64,000 nucleotides of DNA, taken from the NCBI GenBank assembly GCA_023313575.1, contig JAJTTP010000002.1, positions 3,743,478 to 3,807,477 of the forward strand, written 5' to 3'. The translations under genes and the position numbers were made by a program. Of this stretch, positions 21,316 through 34,781 are shown piece by piece. The notes beneath the pieces are model-generated. The model was given only the letters and a program-made list of their open reading frames with translations, made no database searches and had not been told where the DNA came from. The stretch's first letter is position 1. Every line of letters starts with the position of its first letter. The stretch comes from Eutypella sp. D-1 (Eukaryota > Ascomycota > Sordariomycetes > Xylariales > Diatrypaceae).

Positions 21316-22681
21316 TAATAATAAATTCTTTTAATAAATAAGTTATGATTTATATTATTTATCGTTATATAATTTTTATTAAAGGCATTTTATTCGATTT
21401 TAACCAGCGTTACTTTTACTTTTCTTTTTTAACTTTACGCTATCCTTTTTTTACTTTTTATAACACTTATTCTTTTAACTTTAAGTTATTTATTTTTTAT
21501 TAAAAATACCTTTTTTTAATTGATATTATTTATATTTATTTAATAACACCTTTTTTACTTTAAGCATTTATTTATTTTATTTTATTTTATTTAATAACAC
21601 TTATTTAATTTTATATTATTAAACCTTTTTTTATATCATTTATTTATTTGTTTAATAATATTTATAATAACTTTTATTTATATTTAAAAGGTTTAAATAG
21701 CTTTTTAAATTATATGCGATAAATTAATTACTTAATTTGCCGCCGCGTTATAAGATTGCGTTTTTATACCCGTTTTTAACTTTAAACCGTAATTATTTAA
21801 CGTCGATAAATTTAAAGGTTTCATTTATTACAATACTTAATTTATTAAAATAAAAAATAAGTTATATATTAACGGTATAATAATCGGTAATAATTATGCC
21901 CGTATATATTATATTTATAATTATTTTAATATTAAAATAAAAGATTTTATAATTTTTTAAATAAATTAATTTATTTATTACGATAAATAAAAAACGGTTT
22001 TAAAACAGTTTTTAAAAGTATTAACCGTATTTATAATAACTTTAATTATTAAGTTTAAAAAGAAATAAAAAATAACGATTTATTCCGTTAGTTTTTTACC
22101 TGTTAAAAAAGTACATTATACCGTGCCCGTAATAACGAAATACGTATAATAATTAATAATTAATATATTTATAAATTTCGTTAAATTTTATTTAATAAAT
22201 TATAAGTTTATCCCGTTTACGTATAACTTTTTTATATATCGTTTTTATAAATAATTATATTTATTACGTTTTAATTAATATTAAAATTATTAATTAAATA
22301 ATAAAATAAATATTAACGTTAACGTTATTATTTTAAAATCGAATTTAATTAAATTATTTAAAACCCATTTTTATAATAATAATAATAATAATTACTTTAA
22401 TTTTAAGGTTAATTTTAATCTTAATGCTATATAAATTTTATTATCGATAAAAAAAACATTAATTTTAAATATAAAAAGGTTTTTATACCCGTTATAATAA
22501 ATATTATATTTTAACCTTTTATTATTACTTTTTATATAAGTTTAAACGCGTTACCGTTAATAATTATTTATTAAATAATTTTTAATTAATTTGTAATTAA
22601 TTTTTAATCGACTTAAAAATAATCCGGGAATAAAGTTATCGTGATAACCCGGGATAAGCTTTTTTTTAACCGAAAAAGTAA

Positions 22682-22780
22682 TATTACAGTATAAGTTATA
22701 GCTTATATTAACTTATATAATACGGTTATTTTTATAATAATTAATATAACATAATAAATAAATAACTTAATAAGATTTTA
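22682..22780. repeat. LTR-like direct repeat, element C, second copy (left part)
   Basis: First 99 bp of the second repeat. It ends in TTTTA, the target site duplicated by insertion of Gypsy A. The rest continues at 36513-36667. Confidence 0.8.
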
Positions 22781-23194
22781 TGTAACGGGTAGTCTATTCC
22801 TAACTATTAGTCCAGTTAAGGGGTTTATGTTAACAAAAGTGCTAGGGTTTTAAATAATAAGTAATCACGTTTAGTGATAGCAAAAAAAAAGGTGCTTTAA
22901 GTAACCAAGTTATATTATAAACTAATAAGTTTAAAAACTATTTAAAAAAAAGGTAATAAACGTAATTATATATTATTTATATCCTTTATTCCTAATATTA
23001 AAATATGTAATTATATTAAATCTTTAAATCGTAACGGATTTAATTAATACTTTTAAATTTATAGATTATAACGGATCCATATATAGCTTTTTTTATAACT
23101 TATTAAATATAGCTGGTTTACGTTTTTATTTTTCCGGCAATACCGTTAACAAATAAGGTTATTAGCCCTTATTTAACCTAGTTAAGCCATAATA
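22781..23194 (-). repeat. 3' LTR of Gypsy A
   Basis: 414 bp, the same length as its partner at 36094-36507. It belongs to an LTR subtype that lacks the GATAGCTGGCTATC palindromic segment of the Gypsy B LTRs. Confidence 0.85.
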
Positions 23195-23991
23195 CGATTT
23201 TTCCTTTTTTAAGGTTTTTATCTTTAAAACCTAACTTCTATGCTTTTACTTATTTTTTATAAATTTTTTCCGTCCTTATATTTTTTATCTTTTTATTATA
23301 ACTAATCGTATTTTTAAATCTCGTTACCGTTTTAATTAACGGGACGGTTATAAAACCTTTACTTCTTATATTTTATTTTTTAATTTCGAAATTATGCCTT
23401 ATTCCTTTTATTTTTATCGTAAAAAGTAATGCATAATATTTAAAAGCTTTATTTGTTATTAAAATTGCATTTTATATAAGCGGCAATACGATAATTTAAA
23501 GATTTTAATTAATTTTTTTTAAAATATCGTTTATAAACAGGATCGTTTAAAACGTAAAAAAACGTTAACCGAAAAGCGATTTTTTTGTTTTTAAAAGGAA
23601 ATAAATAAGGTTATTACGCGTTTTTAACGTTTTTGAAAATTATAAAAGTTTCTTCGATATCGTAAAAAAAAAATAATTCGTCGTAATTTTTAATTTTTAA
23701 AAAAGTTAGAAAGTTTAAAAAAGGAGAAGCATCGGGCGGAAAATGCGCATTTTACGGGATTTATTAAAATATCGGTAAATCTTAAGGTTATTTCGGATTT
23801 TGATTAATTTAGGATAAATGTATCGGGTGATTTTAATTAGGATATTATTTTTATTAACGTTTCCGTCGGCGTTAATGAAAATTTTTTAAAAAGCGTTAAA
23901 CGTTTATTAAGTAATTAACGGGTTTTTATATATTTTCGGAGTTATTATATCCTTTTTATTTAACTTTATATTTTATTCGTTTATTTTCTGT

Positions 23992-24255
23992 TTATACGTT
24001 TAAGATTTTCTCCGTTTCGTATTCGTTTATTTTTACTTCGACGTTATTTCGTTTTATTTTTATAACGTCTATATTTATTACGTCTTTAAATAAGGAAATA
24101 TAAAAAATTAAATAAATTTTAATTTTTAATAATAAATCCAATTCGTAATTATTTTTTAATATTTTTTTAATAATTAAATACGGTCCGATATACTTATAAT
24201 CAAGTTTTTTACTAAATCGTTTTATCGTAATGTTTTTTATGGTTAAATAAACCAT
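23992..24255 (-). pseudogene. Remnant of Gypsy A pol: integrase C-terminus/chromodomain region
   Basis: An 87-codon open fragment survives. KNITIKRFSKKLDYKYIGPY matches the usual Gypsy pattern (N-I-K/T-R-P-S-K-K-L-D-x-K/R-x-x-G-P-F) near the integrase end. ISLFKDV corresponds to the HVSLLxP segment, and NEYETEKIL to the start of a chromodomain. Substitutions favour Ile, Lys, Asn and Tyr, as RIP predicts. The near-identical fragment at 29153-29416 is the same region of Gypsy B. Confidence 0.8.
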
Positions 24256-26104
24256 GTTTCCCTCCGAAAAAGTTAATCTTTTTAACCTTTTTTAATTATA
24301 ATATTTGCTTATTTGTTAATATATAAATTCGAGTTTTACCTTTATTTTCTTATGTAATTATTTAAGTTATTCCGATATTAACATAGTTTTAATATTATTT
24401 AATCCTTTCTTATAAACATTTCGGTAAACGTCCGGGGTAAATCCGAAATTAACGTTAATAAATATTATCCGTATATTCTCGTAATAAGCTATATTATAAG
24501 CTAATTATACGATAAATAATTATTTAACCTAATTATTTTGTTTATAATTAATATATTATCGAAAATAAGTTTTTAATATTTAATTAATTCGTTTTATTTA
24601 TCCGTTTACTTAAGGTTTAAAAGCTATCGTAAATTTAGGGTTTAATCCTAATTTTATTATAAAACTTTACCAAAATTTCGATACAAATATTATTCCTTTA
24701 TCGGAAATAATTTCGAATATAAAACCGTATATTATTATAATATGTCGTAAAAAAATGTATGCCATTTACTTTATGTCGATATTTTCGTTATACGGGATAA
24801 AATAAAAAAACTTTATAAATCGGTTAACGATTATAAATATACTATTATAACCGTTACATATTATTAAATCTTTTAATATCGGTAACTTAATAATAAAATT
24901 AAATATAATAAACTTTTATAATCGTTTATTAACTGGTAATAATTATAATTCTCCGTAAGGTTTATATCGTTTTGTTTTAATTTTTCCGCATATGTTATAT
25001 TATCGTTATACTCGTTATATTACTGATTTCATTTTATTAAATACATAAATCCGCTATAATCGTTTAAGGATTTTATAATTTCTTAAATATCCGTATAAAA
25101 GATATTCGTAAATCTTTTATATTAATTATTTTTATAATTCTCGTAATACTTATAACTTTTTTATTTATTTTTTTATTAATAATTCGTTATTATATTATTT
25201 GATTTATTTATATAAATTATTTTAAATAATCTTAATAACAGCAATTTATCGTTATTTTAAATATTCTTTTAACGTTTATCGGAATACCGCGTATTTAATT
25301 AATATATACTTTTTTTCTATAACAGGTTATTTACTAATAATATCTGCTCGTCCGTTTTTTAATCCTTTTTTATAAATAATAATATAATCAAATTCCGTAA
25401 AATATTCGGCATATCGTAACTGTTTTCCGTTAAAGGTTTAAATGGTAAAAAAATATGTAATATTCTTATAATCGGTATAAATTTTAATTTAATACATATT
25501 TCTTATATGGTAATGCTTAAATTCCTTAAATACGTTAACGATAGTAAGAAATTCCTTATCGTAAATCGGATAATTAAGTTCGGTTTTAATAAATTTATAA
25601 AAATAAAATACGATAAGGTGTAATTTTTTTTCTTTATCCCGTTATTTAATTTATGCTCCGAAAACGTAATTTAAAACGTCGGTTTTTAACTTAACGGATT
25701 TTTTAAAATCGTATATAATAAATACTGGTTCGTTAATAATAACATTTTTTAATTTCTTAAAAAATTCGTTTATTTTATTAATCCATATAAACTATTTATC
25801 TTTTTTTATTAATTCCGTAAAAAGTGTTATAATATATTTAAATCGTTATATAAACTTCCGATAATAATTTATTAAACCGAGAAAAGCCTATATTTCCTTT
25901 ATATTAATAAGCATTTTCTAATCCTTAATAATTACGATTTTCTTAAAATCCATTTTAATATGTTCGGGGGTAATAATATATCCGAAGAATTCCATTTCCT
26001 ATATATAAAATACACTTTTTTCGGGTTTTATTAATAAGTTAACGTTTTATAATATCTGTAATACTTTATATACATATTTTTCGTGCTATTCCTTTAATTT
26101 TAAA

Positions 26105-26143
26105 TAAATAAAAATATCGTTAAAATAACAGATAATAAAAATA
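26105..26143 (-). pseudogene. Gypsy A reverse-transcriptase active-site remnant
   Basis: The minus strand reads FIICYFNDIFIYL, corresponding to the FVICYLDDILIYS box of Gypsy RT. The first catalytic Asp of the YxDD box is Asn (GAC to AAC), a G-to-A change on the coding strand. Confidence 0.75.
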
Positions 26144-27911
26144 TTAAAATATTTTCGTAATACGTGGTTAATTATACGTTAAAATAATGCTAATGTATTA
26201 ATTAACCCGAAAAGCATAATTAAATATTCGAATAAGCCGTATTTCGTTTTAAAAACTGTTTTCTATTCGTTTCCGGGTTTAATTCTAATATAATAATATC
26301 CGTTTTTAAAGTCTAAAATAATAAACCATTTAGCTCCGTATAAACGGTTTTTTATTTTAATAATAAATAATAATAATGTTCGGTTTTTAACGGTAATCTT
26401 ATTTAATTATCGATAATCGATTATTAATTATAATTTGCTATTTTTTTTAAATATAAATATAATAAAGTATCTTGCTAATAATTTTAATCGTTAAATATAT
26501 CCTTTTATTAACTTATTTTCGAAATATTTTCGTAATTCTTTAAGCTTGATTTTATTAAGGTTATAAAATTTATAAAATCGTAATATCTTTTTTTCCATAA
26601 AAACAATCTCGTGGTTTTATTTATTACGGTTTAATAATCCTTTTTTAAATTTTTCGCAAAACACCTTATTATATTAATAATATTATGATAATACGTTACG
26701 TATCCGTAATATCGTCGTATTTTCCTTTTCCAGGATGTTATTAAAAAGGCGGAATCGTTATCGGATAAATGCGATAATTTATTTAATCCTTTTTTCGTAT
26801 CCTTTTTCTTTAATTCGTTATATTCCTTTTAATAAGGTTTTTATCGTATCCTCATATCCGTACTTATTATCCGTTAAGTATTAAAATCTTTTTTTTAAGT
26901 TATTATCGGTTTTTAAAAAATAAGGAAATATTATTTAGCCAGTTTTTTAATTAATCGATAAATTATATTAATATAACCATAATTACTTAAAAATTATGTT
27001 ATATCCTTTTAAAAGCATAATATCGAAAATAACATTTTATTTCTATTTTTCGATATATACGTTAAATTAATCGGTTTCCCGTAATACTTTTTTTTTATCG
27101 TATTTAAAAATATAACTTTCGGCTCTTATTATATTATAAAGGTATTATTTCTCTTTTTATAATAACTATAACTTATTATATAATTTTAAGGTTATATAAT
27201 TATTATCGGCTCCGTTATTTATTATAACGGTATATTAATTATCCTTAACTTTTATTCGTATTATAATATATCCGTATCGTTTTTAAGCTTTTAAAATAGC
27301 TTATAAATATCGTATTACGTTTTTAAACTTTAAAATACTATTTTATAACCTTAATATAAACGGTTTTATTTTTTTAAATCCTTGTTATAAATTTAAACGG
27401 CGTTATATAAGTTATTATAAAGTTTTTCCTCGTTAAATTTTTTTTATACATATAATTATTTTTTTATTTTTAAATCTTTATAAAAATGTTCGAAACTAAT
27501 TTTATTAAAAGTTATTTTTTTTAATAAATCTTTAAACGTATATAAGTCGGCGTTTAATAATTTATTTTTTTAATATCGGATTTCGTGTTTTTATTATTCG
27601 ATTTCGTTTTAAATCCTTATAGCTTTTAATATTTAATAAATACATTCGTTATAATAACATGCCTAATATCCTCCGGGGCAGGATATTTTTTTTGGCCACT
27701 TTTATTCGTACGGTACGCGGTTATAATAACGCCGAATTTCCTTATATTATCGTTAATCGGTTTTGTTTTTTTCTTATTATAAAAAATCGAATCCTTTTTT
27801 AACTATTTATTTAATTCGGTTAATAATACCGATTTTTCGTTCCTTATACCAGTAATATTCGTATTTTCGGAAATTAACGGGGTATTTTAAAAAATACGGC
27901 GTCCGAGTTTA

Positions 27912-28349
27912 TGTAACGGCTGGTCTATTCCTAACTATTAGTCCAGTTGAGGGGTTTATATTAACAGGAGTGTTAGGGTTTTAAGTAATAAGTAGTTACG
28001 TTTGGTAATAATAAAAAAAAGGGTGTTTTAAGTAATTAAATTATATTATAAACTGGTAAGTTTGAAAATTATTTAAGAAAAAGGTAATAAGCGTAGTTAT
28101 ATATTATTTATGTTTTTTATTCCTGATATTGGAATATATGGTTATTATTAGATCGTTAAGATAGCTGGCTATCTTAATTATTTTAGATTATTAAGATAGC
28201 TGGTTATTTTAGCTATTTTTTTTATCACGTGATTCGGACGTGGCTAACTTATTATAGCTAGGTTTTTTTAAAAACTTTGTTTTTTCGGATGGGATCGTGA
28301 TTCGTTATTGGCTTTATTTGGCTTTTTATGACCTGATTAGGTTATAACA
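27912..28349 (-). repeat. 3' LTR of Gypsy B
   Basis: 438 bp. It carries a GATAGCTGGCTATC-type imperfect palindrome cluster at about 28150-28215 and CACGTGATTCGGACGTGG, shared with the LTR at 34345-34781 and with the solo LTR at 62909-63328. Confidence 0.85.
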
Positions 28350-29152
28350 CGATTTTTCCTTTTTTAAGGTTTTTATTTTTAAAACCTATTTTTCCCGTTT
28401 TTATTGCTATAAGCTTTTTCTTTTTTTTTTTATTTTATTTTATTTTTTATTATATCCGGTCGTATTAATAAATCGATTTTTTAGCGCGTAAAACTTTTAT
28501 TTTAGCGTAAGATTTTTTAACGCGATTTTTTTTTTACGGCGGTTTTATTATTTAATCCGATTAATATAGCTTTTTATTTTTATTATAAACGCCGTTAATT
28601 TAAATATAAAGTTTCTAACTCGGATTTTTTTTTGCTATTTATTATGTATTTGTTATAACCGGAGTTAATGCAACGTGTTTAGGTTTAGTCCGGAGTAATT
28701 ATAAAAGGTTATATTTTAATATCGAAAACTAAAGTTAAAATTTAAGGCTATTAAAAAAGAAGTTAATATGGTTAATGCAAAATTCCGTTATTTTTATCGT
28801 TAAAAGCGTATATAGTATAAGAAAATAATAAAAGCGGTTTTTCGTGATATCGATAATTTAAAAAAGTTGGAAAAATTGGAAAAAAAAAAACGTCGGGCGG
28901 AAAATGCGCGTTTTACGGGGTTTATTAAAACGTTAATAGATTTTAAAGTTATTTCGGATCTTAATTAGTTTAAGATAAATGTATCGGGTGATTTTAATTA
29001 AGATGTTATTTTTATTAGCGTTTTCGTTAACATTAGTGAAAATTTTTTAAAAAACGTTAAGCGTTTATTAGGTAGTTAACGGGTTTTTATATATTTTCGG
29101 AGTTATTATATCCTTTTTATTTAATTTTATATTTTATTTATCTATTTTTTGT

Positions 29153-29416
29153 TTATATATTTAGGATTTTTTTTATTTCGTATTCGTTTATTTTTATTTC
29201 GACGTTATTTCGTCCTGTTTTTATAACGTTTATATCTGTTACGTTTTTAAATAAGGAAATATAAAAGATTAAATAGATTTTAACTTTTAATAATAAGTCC
29301 AGTTTATAATTATTTTTTAATATTTTTTTAATAATTGGGTACGGTCCGATGTATTTATAATCGAGTTTTTTATTAAATCGTTTTGTCGTGATATTTTTTA
29401 TAGTTAAATAAACCAT
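29153..29416 (-). pseudogene. Remnant of Gypsy B pol: integrase C-terminus/chromodomain region
   Basis: An 87-codon fragment, nearly the same as that at 23992-24255 (about 10-15 differences), with the same KKLDYKYIGPY core. It lies ~800 bp from the 3' LTR, as in Gypsy A, which confirms that A and B are copies of one family. Confidence 0.8.
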
Positions 29417-31223
29417 ATTTTTTTCCGAGAAGGTTAATCCTTTTAACCTTTTTTGGTTATAATATCGGCTTATTTATTAATGTACGAGTTTAAGTTTTTT
29501 CTTTATTTTTTTATATAGTTATTTAAGTTGTTCTGATGTTAATATAGTTTTAATATTATCCGGTCCTTTTTTATAAGCGTTTTAATAAACGTTTGGAGTA
29601 AATCCGAAATTGGCGTTAATAAGTGTTGTTTGTATATTTTTATGATAAGCTATGTTATAGGTTAATTATGCGATAGGTAATTATTTAATTTAATTATTTT
29701 ATTTATAGTTAATATATTATCGAAAGTAGGTTTTTAATATTTGGTTAATTTATTCCGTTTATCCGTTTATTTAAAATTTAAAAGTTATTATAAATTTAGG
29801 GTTTAGTTTTAATCTTATTATAAAACTTTATTAGAATTTCGATATAAATGTTATTCTTTTATCGGAGATAATTTCGAATATAAGGCCGTATATTATTATA
29901 ATATGTTATAAAAAAATATATACCATTTATTTTGCGTCGGTGTTTTTATTATATAAGATAAAATAAGAAAATTTTATAAATCGGTTAACGATTATAAATA
30001 TACTGTTATAACCGTTACGTATTGTTAAATCTTTTAATATCGGTAATTTGGTAATAAAATCGAATATAATAAATTTTTATAGTTATTTATTAATTAGTAA
30101 TGGTTATAATTTTCCGTAAGGTTTATATCGTTTTGTTTTAATTTTTCCATATATGTTATATTATTATCATATTTATTATATTACTGATTTTATTTTATCG
30201 AATATATAAGTCCGTTATAATCGTTTAAAGAGTTTATAATCTTTTAAATATCCGTATAAAAAATATTCGTAAATCTTTTATATTAACTATTCCTATAATT
30301 TTTATAATACTTATAATTTTTTTATTTATTTCTTTATTAATAATTTATTATTATATTACTCGATTTATTTATATAAGTTATTTTAAATATCCTTCTAGCG
30401 TTTATCGGAATACCGCGTATTTAATTAGTATATACTTTTTTTCCATAGCAGGCTGTTTATTAATAACATTTGCTTATCCGTTCTTTAATCTTTTTTTATA
30501 AATAATAATATAATCGAATTCCGTAAAATATTCGGCATATCGTAACTATTTTCCGTTAAAAGTTTAAATAGTAAAAAAATATATAATATTCTTATGGTCG
30601 GTATAAACTTTAACTTAATACATATTTCTTATAAAGTAATGTTTAAATTCCTTAAATACGTTAACGATAATAAAAAATTTCTTATCGTAAATCGGATAAT
30701 TAAGTTCGGTTTTAATAAATTTATAAAAATAAAATACGATAAGGTGTAATTTTCTTTCTTTATTTCGTTATTTAATTTATACTCCGAAGGCATAATCCGA
30801 AGCGTCGGTCTTTAGCTTAACAGGTTTTTTAAAATCGTATATAATAAATACTGGTTCGTTAATAATAACGTCCTTTAGTTTTTTAAAAGATTTATTTATT
30901 TTATTAATTTATATAAACCGTTTATCTTTTTTTATTAATTCCGTAAAAGGTATTATAATATATCCAAATCGTTATATAAACTTCCGATAATAATTTATTA
31001 AATTAAAAAAGGCCTGTACTTTTTTCATATTAATAAACACTTTTTAATTTTTAATAATTACGATTTTCTTAAAATCTATTTTAATATATTCGGGGGTGAT
31101 AATATATCCGAGGAATTCCATTTTTTATATATAAAATATATTTTTTTCGGGTTCCATTAATAAATTAACGTTTTATAATGTTTATAATACTTTATATATA
31201 TGTTTTTTATATTATTTTTCTAA

Positions 31224-31264
31224 TTCCGAGTAAATAAGGATATCGTTAAAATAATAAATAACGA
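31224..31264 (-). pseudogene. Gypsy B reverse-transcriptase active-site remnant
   Basis: The minus strand reads FVIYYFNDILIYSE, matching the Gypsy RT box FVICYLDDILIYSE with Cys to Tyr, Leu to Phe and Asp to Asn. All three are transitions of the RIP type. The catalytic YxDD is lost. Confidence 0.75.
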
Positions 31265-33447
31265 AAATATTAAAATATTTTTATAAAACGTAATTAATTA
31301 TATGTTAAAACGATATTAATACGTTAATTAATCCGAAAAATATAATTAAATACTCGAATAAGCCGTATTTCGTTTTAAAAGCTATTTTTTACTTATTTCC
31401 GGGTTTAATTTTAATATAGTAATATTTATCCTTAAAATCTAAAGTAATAAACCATTTAATTCCGTGCAAGCGGTTTTTTATTTTAATAATAAATAGTAAC
31501 GATATTTAGTCTTTAACGGTAATTTTATTTAATTATCGATAATCGATTATTAATCGTAATTTGCCGTTTTTTTTAAACATAAATATAATAAGGTATCCTG
31601 TTAATAATTTTAATCGTTAAATATATCCTTTTATTAACTTATTTTCGAAATACTTTTATAATTCTTTAAGTTCGATTTTATTAAGGTTATAGATTTTATG
31701 AAATCGTAACGTTTTTTTTTTTATAAAAATAATCTCGTGGTCCCATTTATTACGGTTTAGTAATCCTTTTTCAAATTTTTCGCAAAATACCTTATCGTAT
31801 TAATAATATTATGGTAATACGTTACGTATTCGTAATATTATTGTATTTTCCTTTTTTAGGATATTATTAAAAAGGCGGAATCGTTATCGGATAAACGTAA
31901 TAATTTGTTTAATCCTTTTTTCGTATCCTTTTTTTTTAGTTCGTTATATTTTTTTTAATAAGGTTTTTATTATGTTTTTATATCCGTATTCGTTATCTGT
32001 TAAATATTAAAATCTTTTTTTTAAGTTATTGTCGGTTTTTAAAAGATAAAAAAATATTATTTAGCCAATTTTTTAATTAATCGATAAATTATATTAATAT
32101 AGTTATAATTATTTAAAAATTATGTCGTATCTTTTTAAAAGCATAATATCGAAAATAACGTTTTATTTCTATCTTTCGATATATACGTTAAGTTAATCGG
32201 TTTCTTATAATACTTTTTTTTCGTTATATTAAAAAGCATAACTTTCGGTTTTTATTATGTTATAAAAATGTTATTTCTTTTTTTATAATAACTATAATTT
32301 ATTACATAATTTCGGGATTATATAATTATTTTCGGCTCCGTTATTTATTATAACGGTATATCAATTATCCTTAACCTTTATTCGTACTGTAATATATCCG
32401 TATCGTTTTTAAGCTTTTAAAATAGTTTATAAATATCGTATTACGTTTTTAAGCTTTATAATACCGCTTTATAGCCTTAGTATAAACGGCCTTATTTTTT
32501 TAAATCCTTACCGTAAACTTATACGGTGTTATATAAGTTATTATAAAGTTTTTCCTTACTAAATTCTTTTTATACGTATAGTTATTTTTCTGCTTTTAAA
32601 TCCTTATAAAAATATTTAAAGCTAATCTTATTAAGGGTTATTCTTTTAATAAATCTTTAAACGTATATAGGTCGGCGTTTAATAATTTATTTCTTTAGTA
32701 TCGGATTTCGTATTTTTATTATTCGATTTCGTTCCGGATCTTTATAACTTTTAACGTTTAATATATATATTCGTTATAATAGCATATTTAATATCCTCCG
32801 GGGCAGGATATCCTTTTTAACCATTCCTAATTATACGGTATACGGTTAACATAACGTATGATTTTTTTATACTATCGTTAATCGGTTTCGTCTCCTTTTT
32901 ATTATAAAAAATCGAATCCTTTTTTAGCCATTTATTTAATTCGGTTAATAATACCGATTTTTTATTCCTTATATTAGTAACATTTATATTTTCGGCAGTT
33001 AACGGGATGTTTTAAAAAATGCGGCGTCTAAGTTTGGATTTTTTAACTAATAAACTTATCCTAGTTACGAAGTTATTATAAGTAAATTTTAAATCGTTAT
33101 TTTTTAAAACATTATTAAAATCGTTTAACGTAAATGTTATACATTTTTTTTAGTTTATAATTTTATTGTTTTTTAAACCAGTTAATTAATTGTTCTGTTT
33201 TTTTTTTTTCCGCGAAATAAGTTTTTATAAAAGCTTTTTTTTCGTCGTTATTAAGGTATTTATTTTACTGTTATTAACGTTATCGTTTTATTGCGGCTTA
33301 GGTTAATTATTTAACTTTTTATAATCTTTATTAATAAATGTTATTATTTAAATATGTACGATAGATTATTCCGAGCGTTTTTTTATCGGTAAAAAGTTGC
33401 TTTTTTTCGGGCACGGGTTTTTAATTTATATTTTGCTTAAGTCCTTT

Positions 33448-33489
33448 GTATTCTTTTTTAAAGTATCCCATTTTGTTATAATTATAACA
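33448..33489 (-). pseudogene. Gypsy B gag zinc-knuckle remnant
   Basis: The minus strand reads CYNYNKMGYFKKEY. The spacing is exactly that of a CCHC knuckle (C-x2-C-x4-H-x4-C), but the second Cys, the His and the last Cys are all Tyr. Each is one C-to-T or G-to-A change away from the metal ligand. The A copy near 35225 shows the same decay. Confidence 0.75.
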
Positions 33490-34344
33490 TTTAATTTGTT
33501 GTTTATTTTTTCGTATTATATCGAATAATATTAATCCTGGTGCCGTCCCGTAAGATATATCGGTAAGTTTTTGGTTTTAATTCTTATTATTTTAGTATCC
33601 TTTAAATCCTTTAAATATATAATATCCTTTTTTTTTTTATCGTTATTTAAATTATTTATTATCGATTTTAATTGTTAAAACAACGAATTTATCGAAAGCA
33701 TTTAACCTATTTTACGTAATAATTTTATCTTTAACTAAATTTTTAAGTCCTCGATAAAATATGTTAATAAAGGATTTATTATCGATTTAATCCGTTTTAA
33801 CGGTAAGTTATTTAAATTACGCGGCGTATATATAAATTACCCTTTTTTATTTAAAACTTAAAAGTTATTACGTAACGGCTCGGGCTTTATCCGGATTTCC
33901 GTAATTAGCTTTCACTTTTTTTACGAAATTTTTATATTTCTCGAAAAAGCGTTTAATTTCCGGAGTTCTTTTTTTTTTTTTTATTCTTACGAAAATATTT
34001 AAAATAGGTTTAAACTATTAAGTTATTTTTCCGGTAAAGCATAAAGTAATATTAAAGATTTTATCGGTTTCCGTAATTATTATATGGCGCTGTTAATATA
34101 AATAAGTTACGGTTATAATAAAAAAAGGTTATACGGGGGTAATGTTATTATAAGGTTTAAGTTTTTTAAGCTTAAATTTAGCAGGTGTAATTCCTTAAGT
34201 TACGGCTATAATCGCCGTTTACTCGATTCGTTCGATCCGTTTAAATAAAAAGTTAATAATTTATTAAAGGTTTTAGCTTAAAAAAAACATAATATCGGAT
34301 ATTACTTAAAGTTAATAACATTATTAAATAAAAGTTTATAATAT

Positions 34345-34781
34345 ATAACGGCTGGTTTATTTTTAATTATTAATCTAATTAAAGGGTTTATATTAATAAA
34401 AATATTAAAGTTTTAAATAATAAGTAATCACGTTTGGTAATAATAAAAAAAAAGGTGCTTTAAATAACTAAATTATATTATAAACTGGTAAGTTTAAAAA
34501 TTATTTAAAAAAGAAGTAATAAATATAATTATATATTATTTATATCCTTTATTTTTAACATTAGAATATATAGTTATTATTAAATCGTTAGGATAGTTGG
34601 TTATCCTAGCTATCCTGGATTATTAGGATAGCTGGCTATCCTAGCTATCCTTCTTATTACGTGATTCGGACGTGGCTAACCTATTGTGGCTGGGTTTTTC
34701 TAAAAACCTCGTTCTTTCGGATAAGATCGTGATTTGTTGTTGGCCCCATTTAGCCTTTCATAACCTGACCAGGTCATAACA
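34345..34781 (-). repeat. 5' LTR of Gypsy B
   Basis: 437 bp. It has kept more G/C than its partner in the palindromic segment (GGATAGCTGGCTATCCTAGCTATCC at ~34620-34650, shown here only as a landmark by position). Confidence 0.85.

Larger units (their letters stand above)
27912..34781 (-). mobile_element. Ty3/Gypsy LTR retrotransposon B nested in Gypsy A
   Basis: 6.87 kb, with LTRs at 27912-28349 (438 bp) and 34345-34781 (437 bp) and a perfect 5-bp duplication, GTTTA, at 27907-27911 and 34782-34786. Gypsy A sequence resumes immediately after the right duplication: the stretch AAATTTTTTAATTAATAAAC after 34786 corresponds to the stretch following GCGGCGTCTAAGTTT near 33030 within B itself. Coding is on the minus strand. 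Remnants seen are a gag zinc knuckle (33448-33489), RT (31224-31264) and an integrase-end frame (29153-29416). The element is heavily RIP-mutated and cannot encode proteins. Confidence 0.9.
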
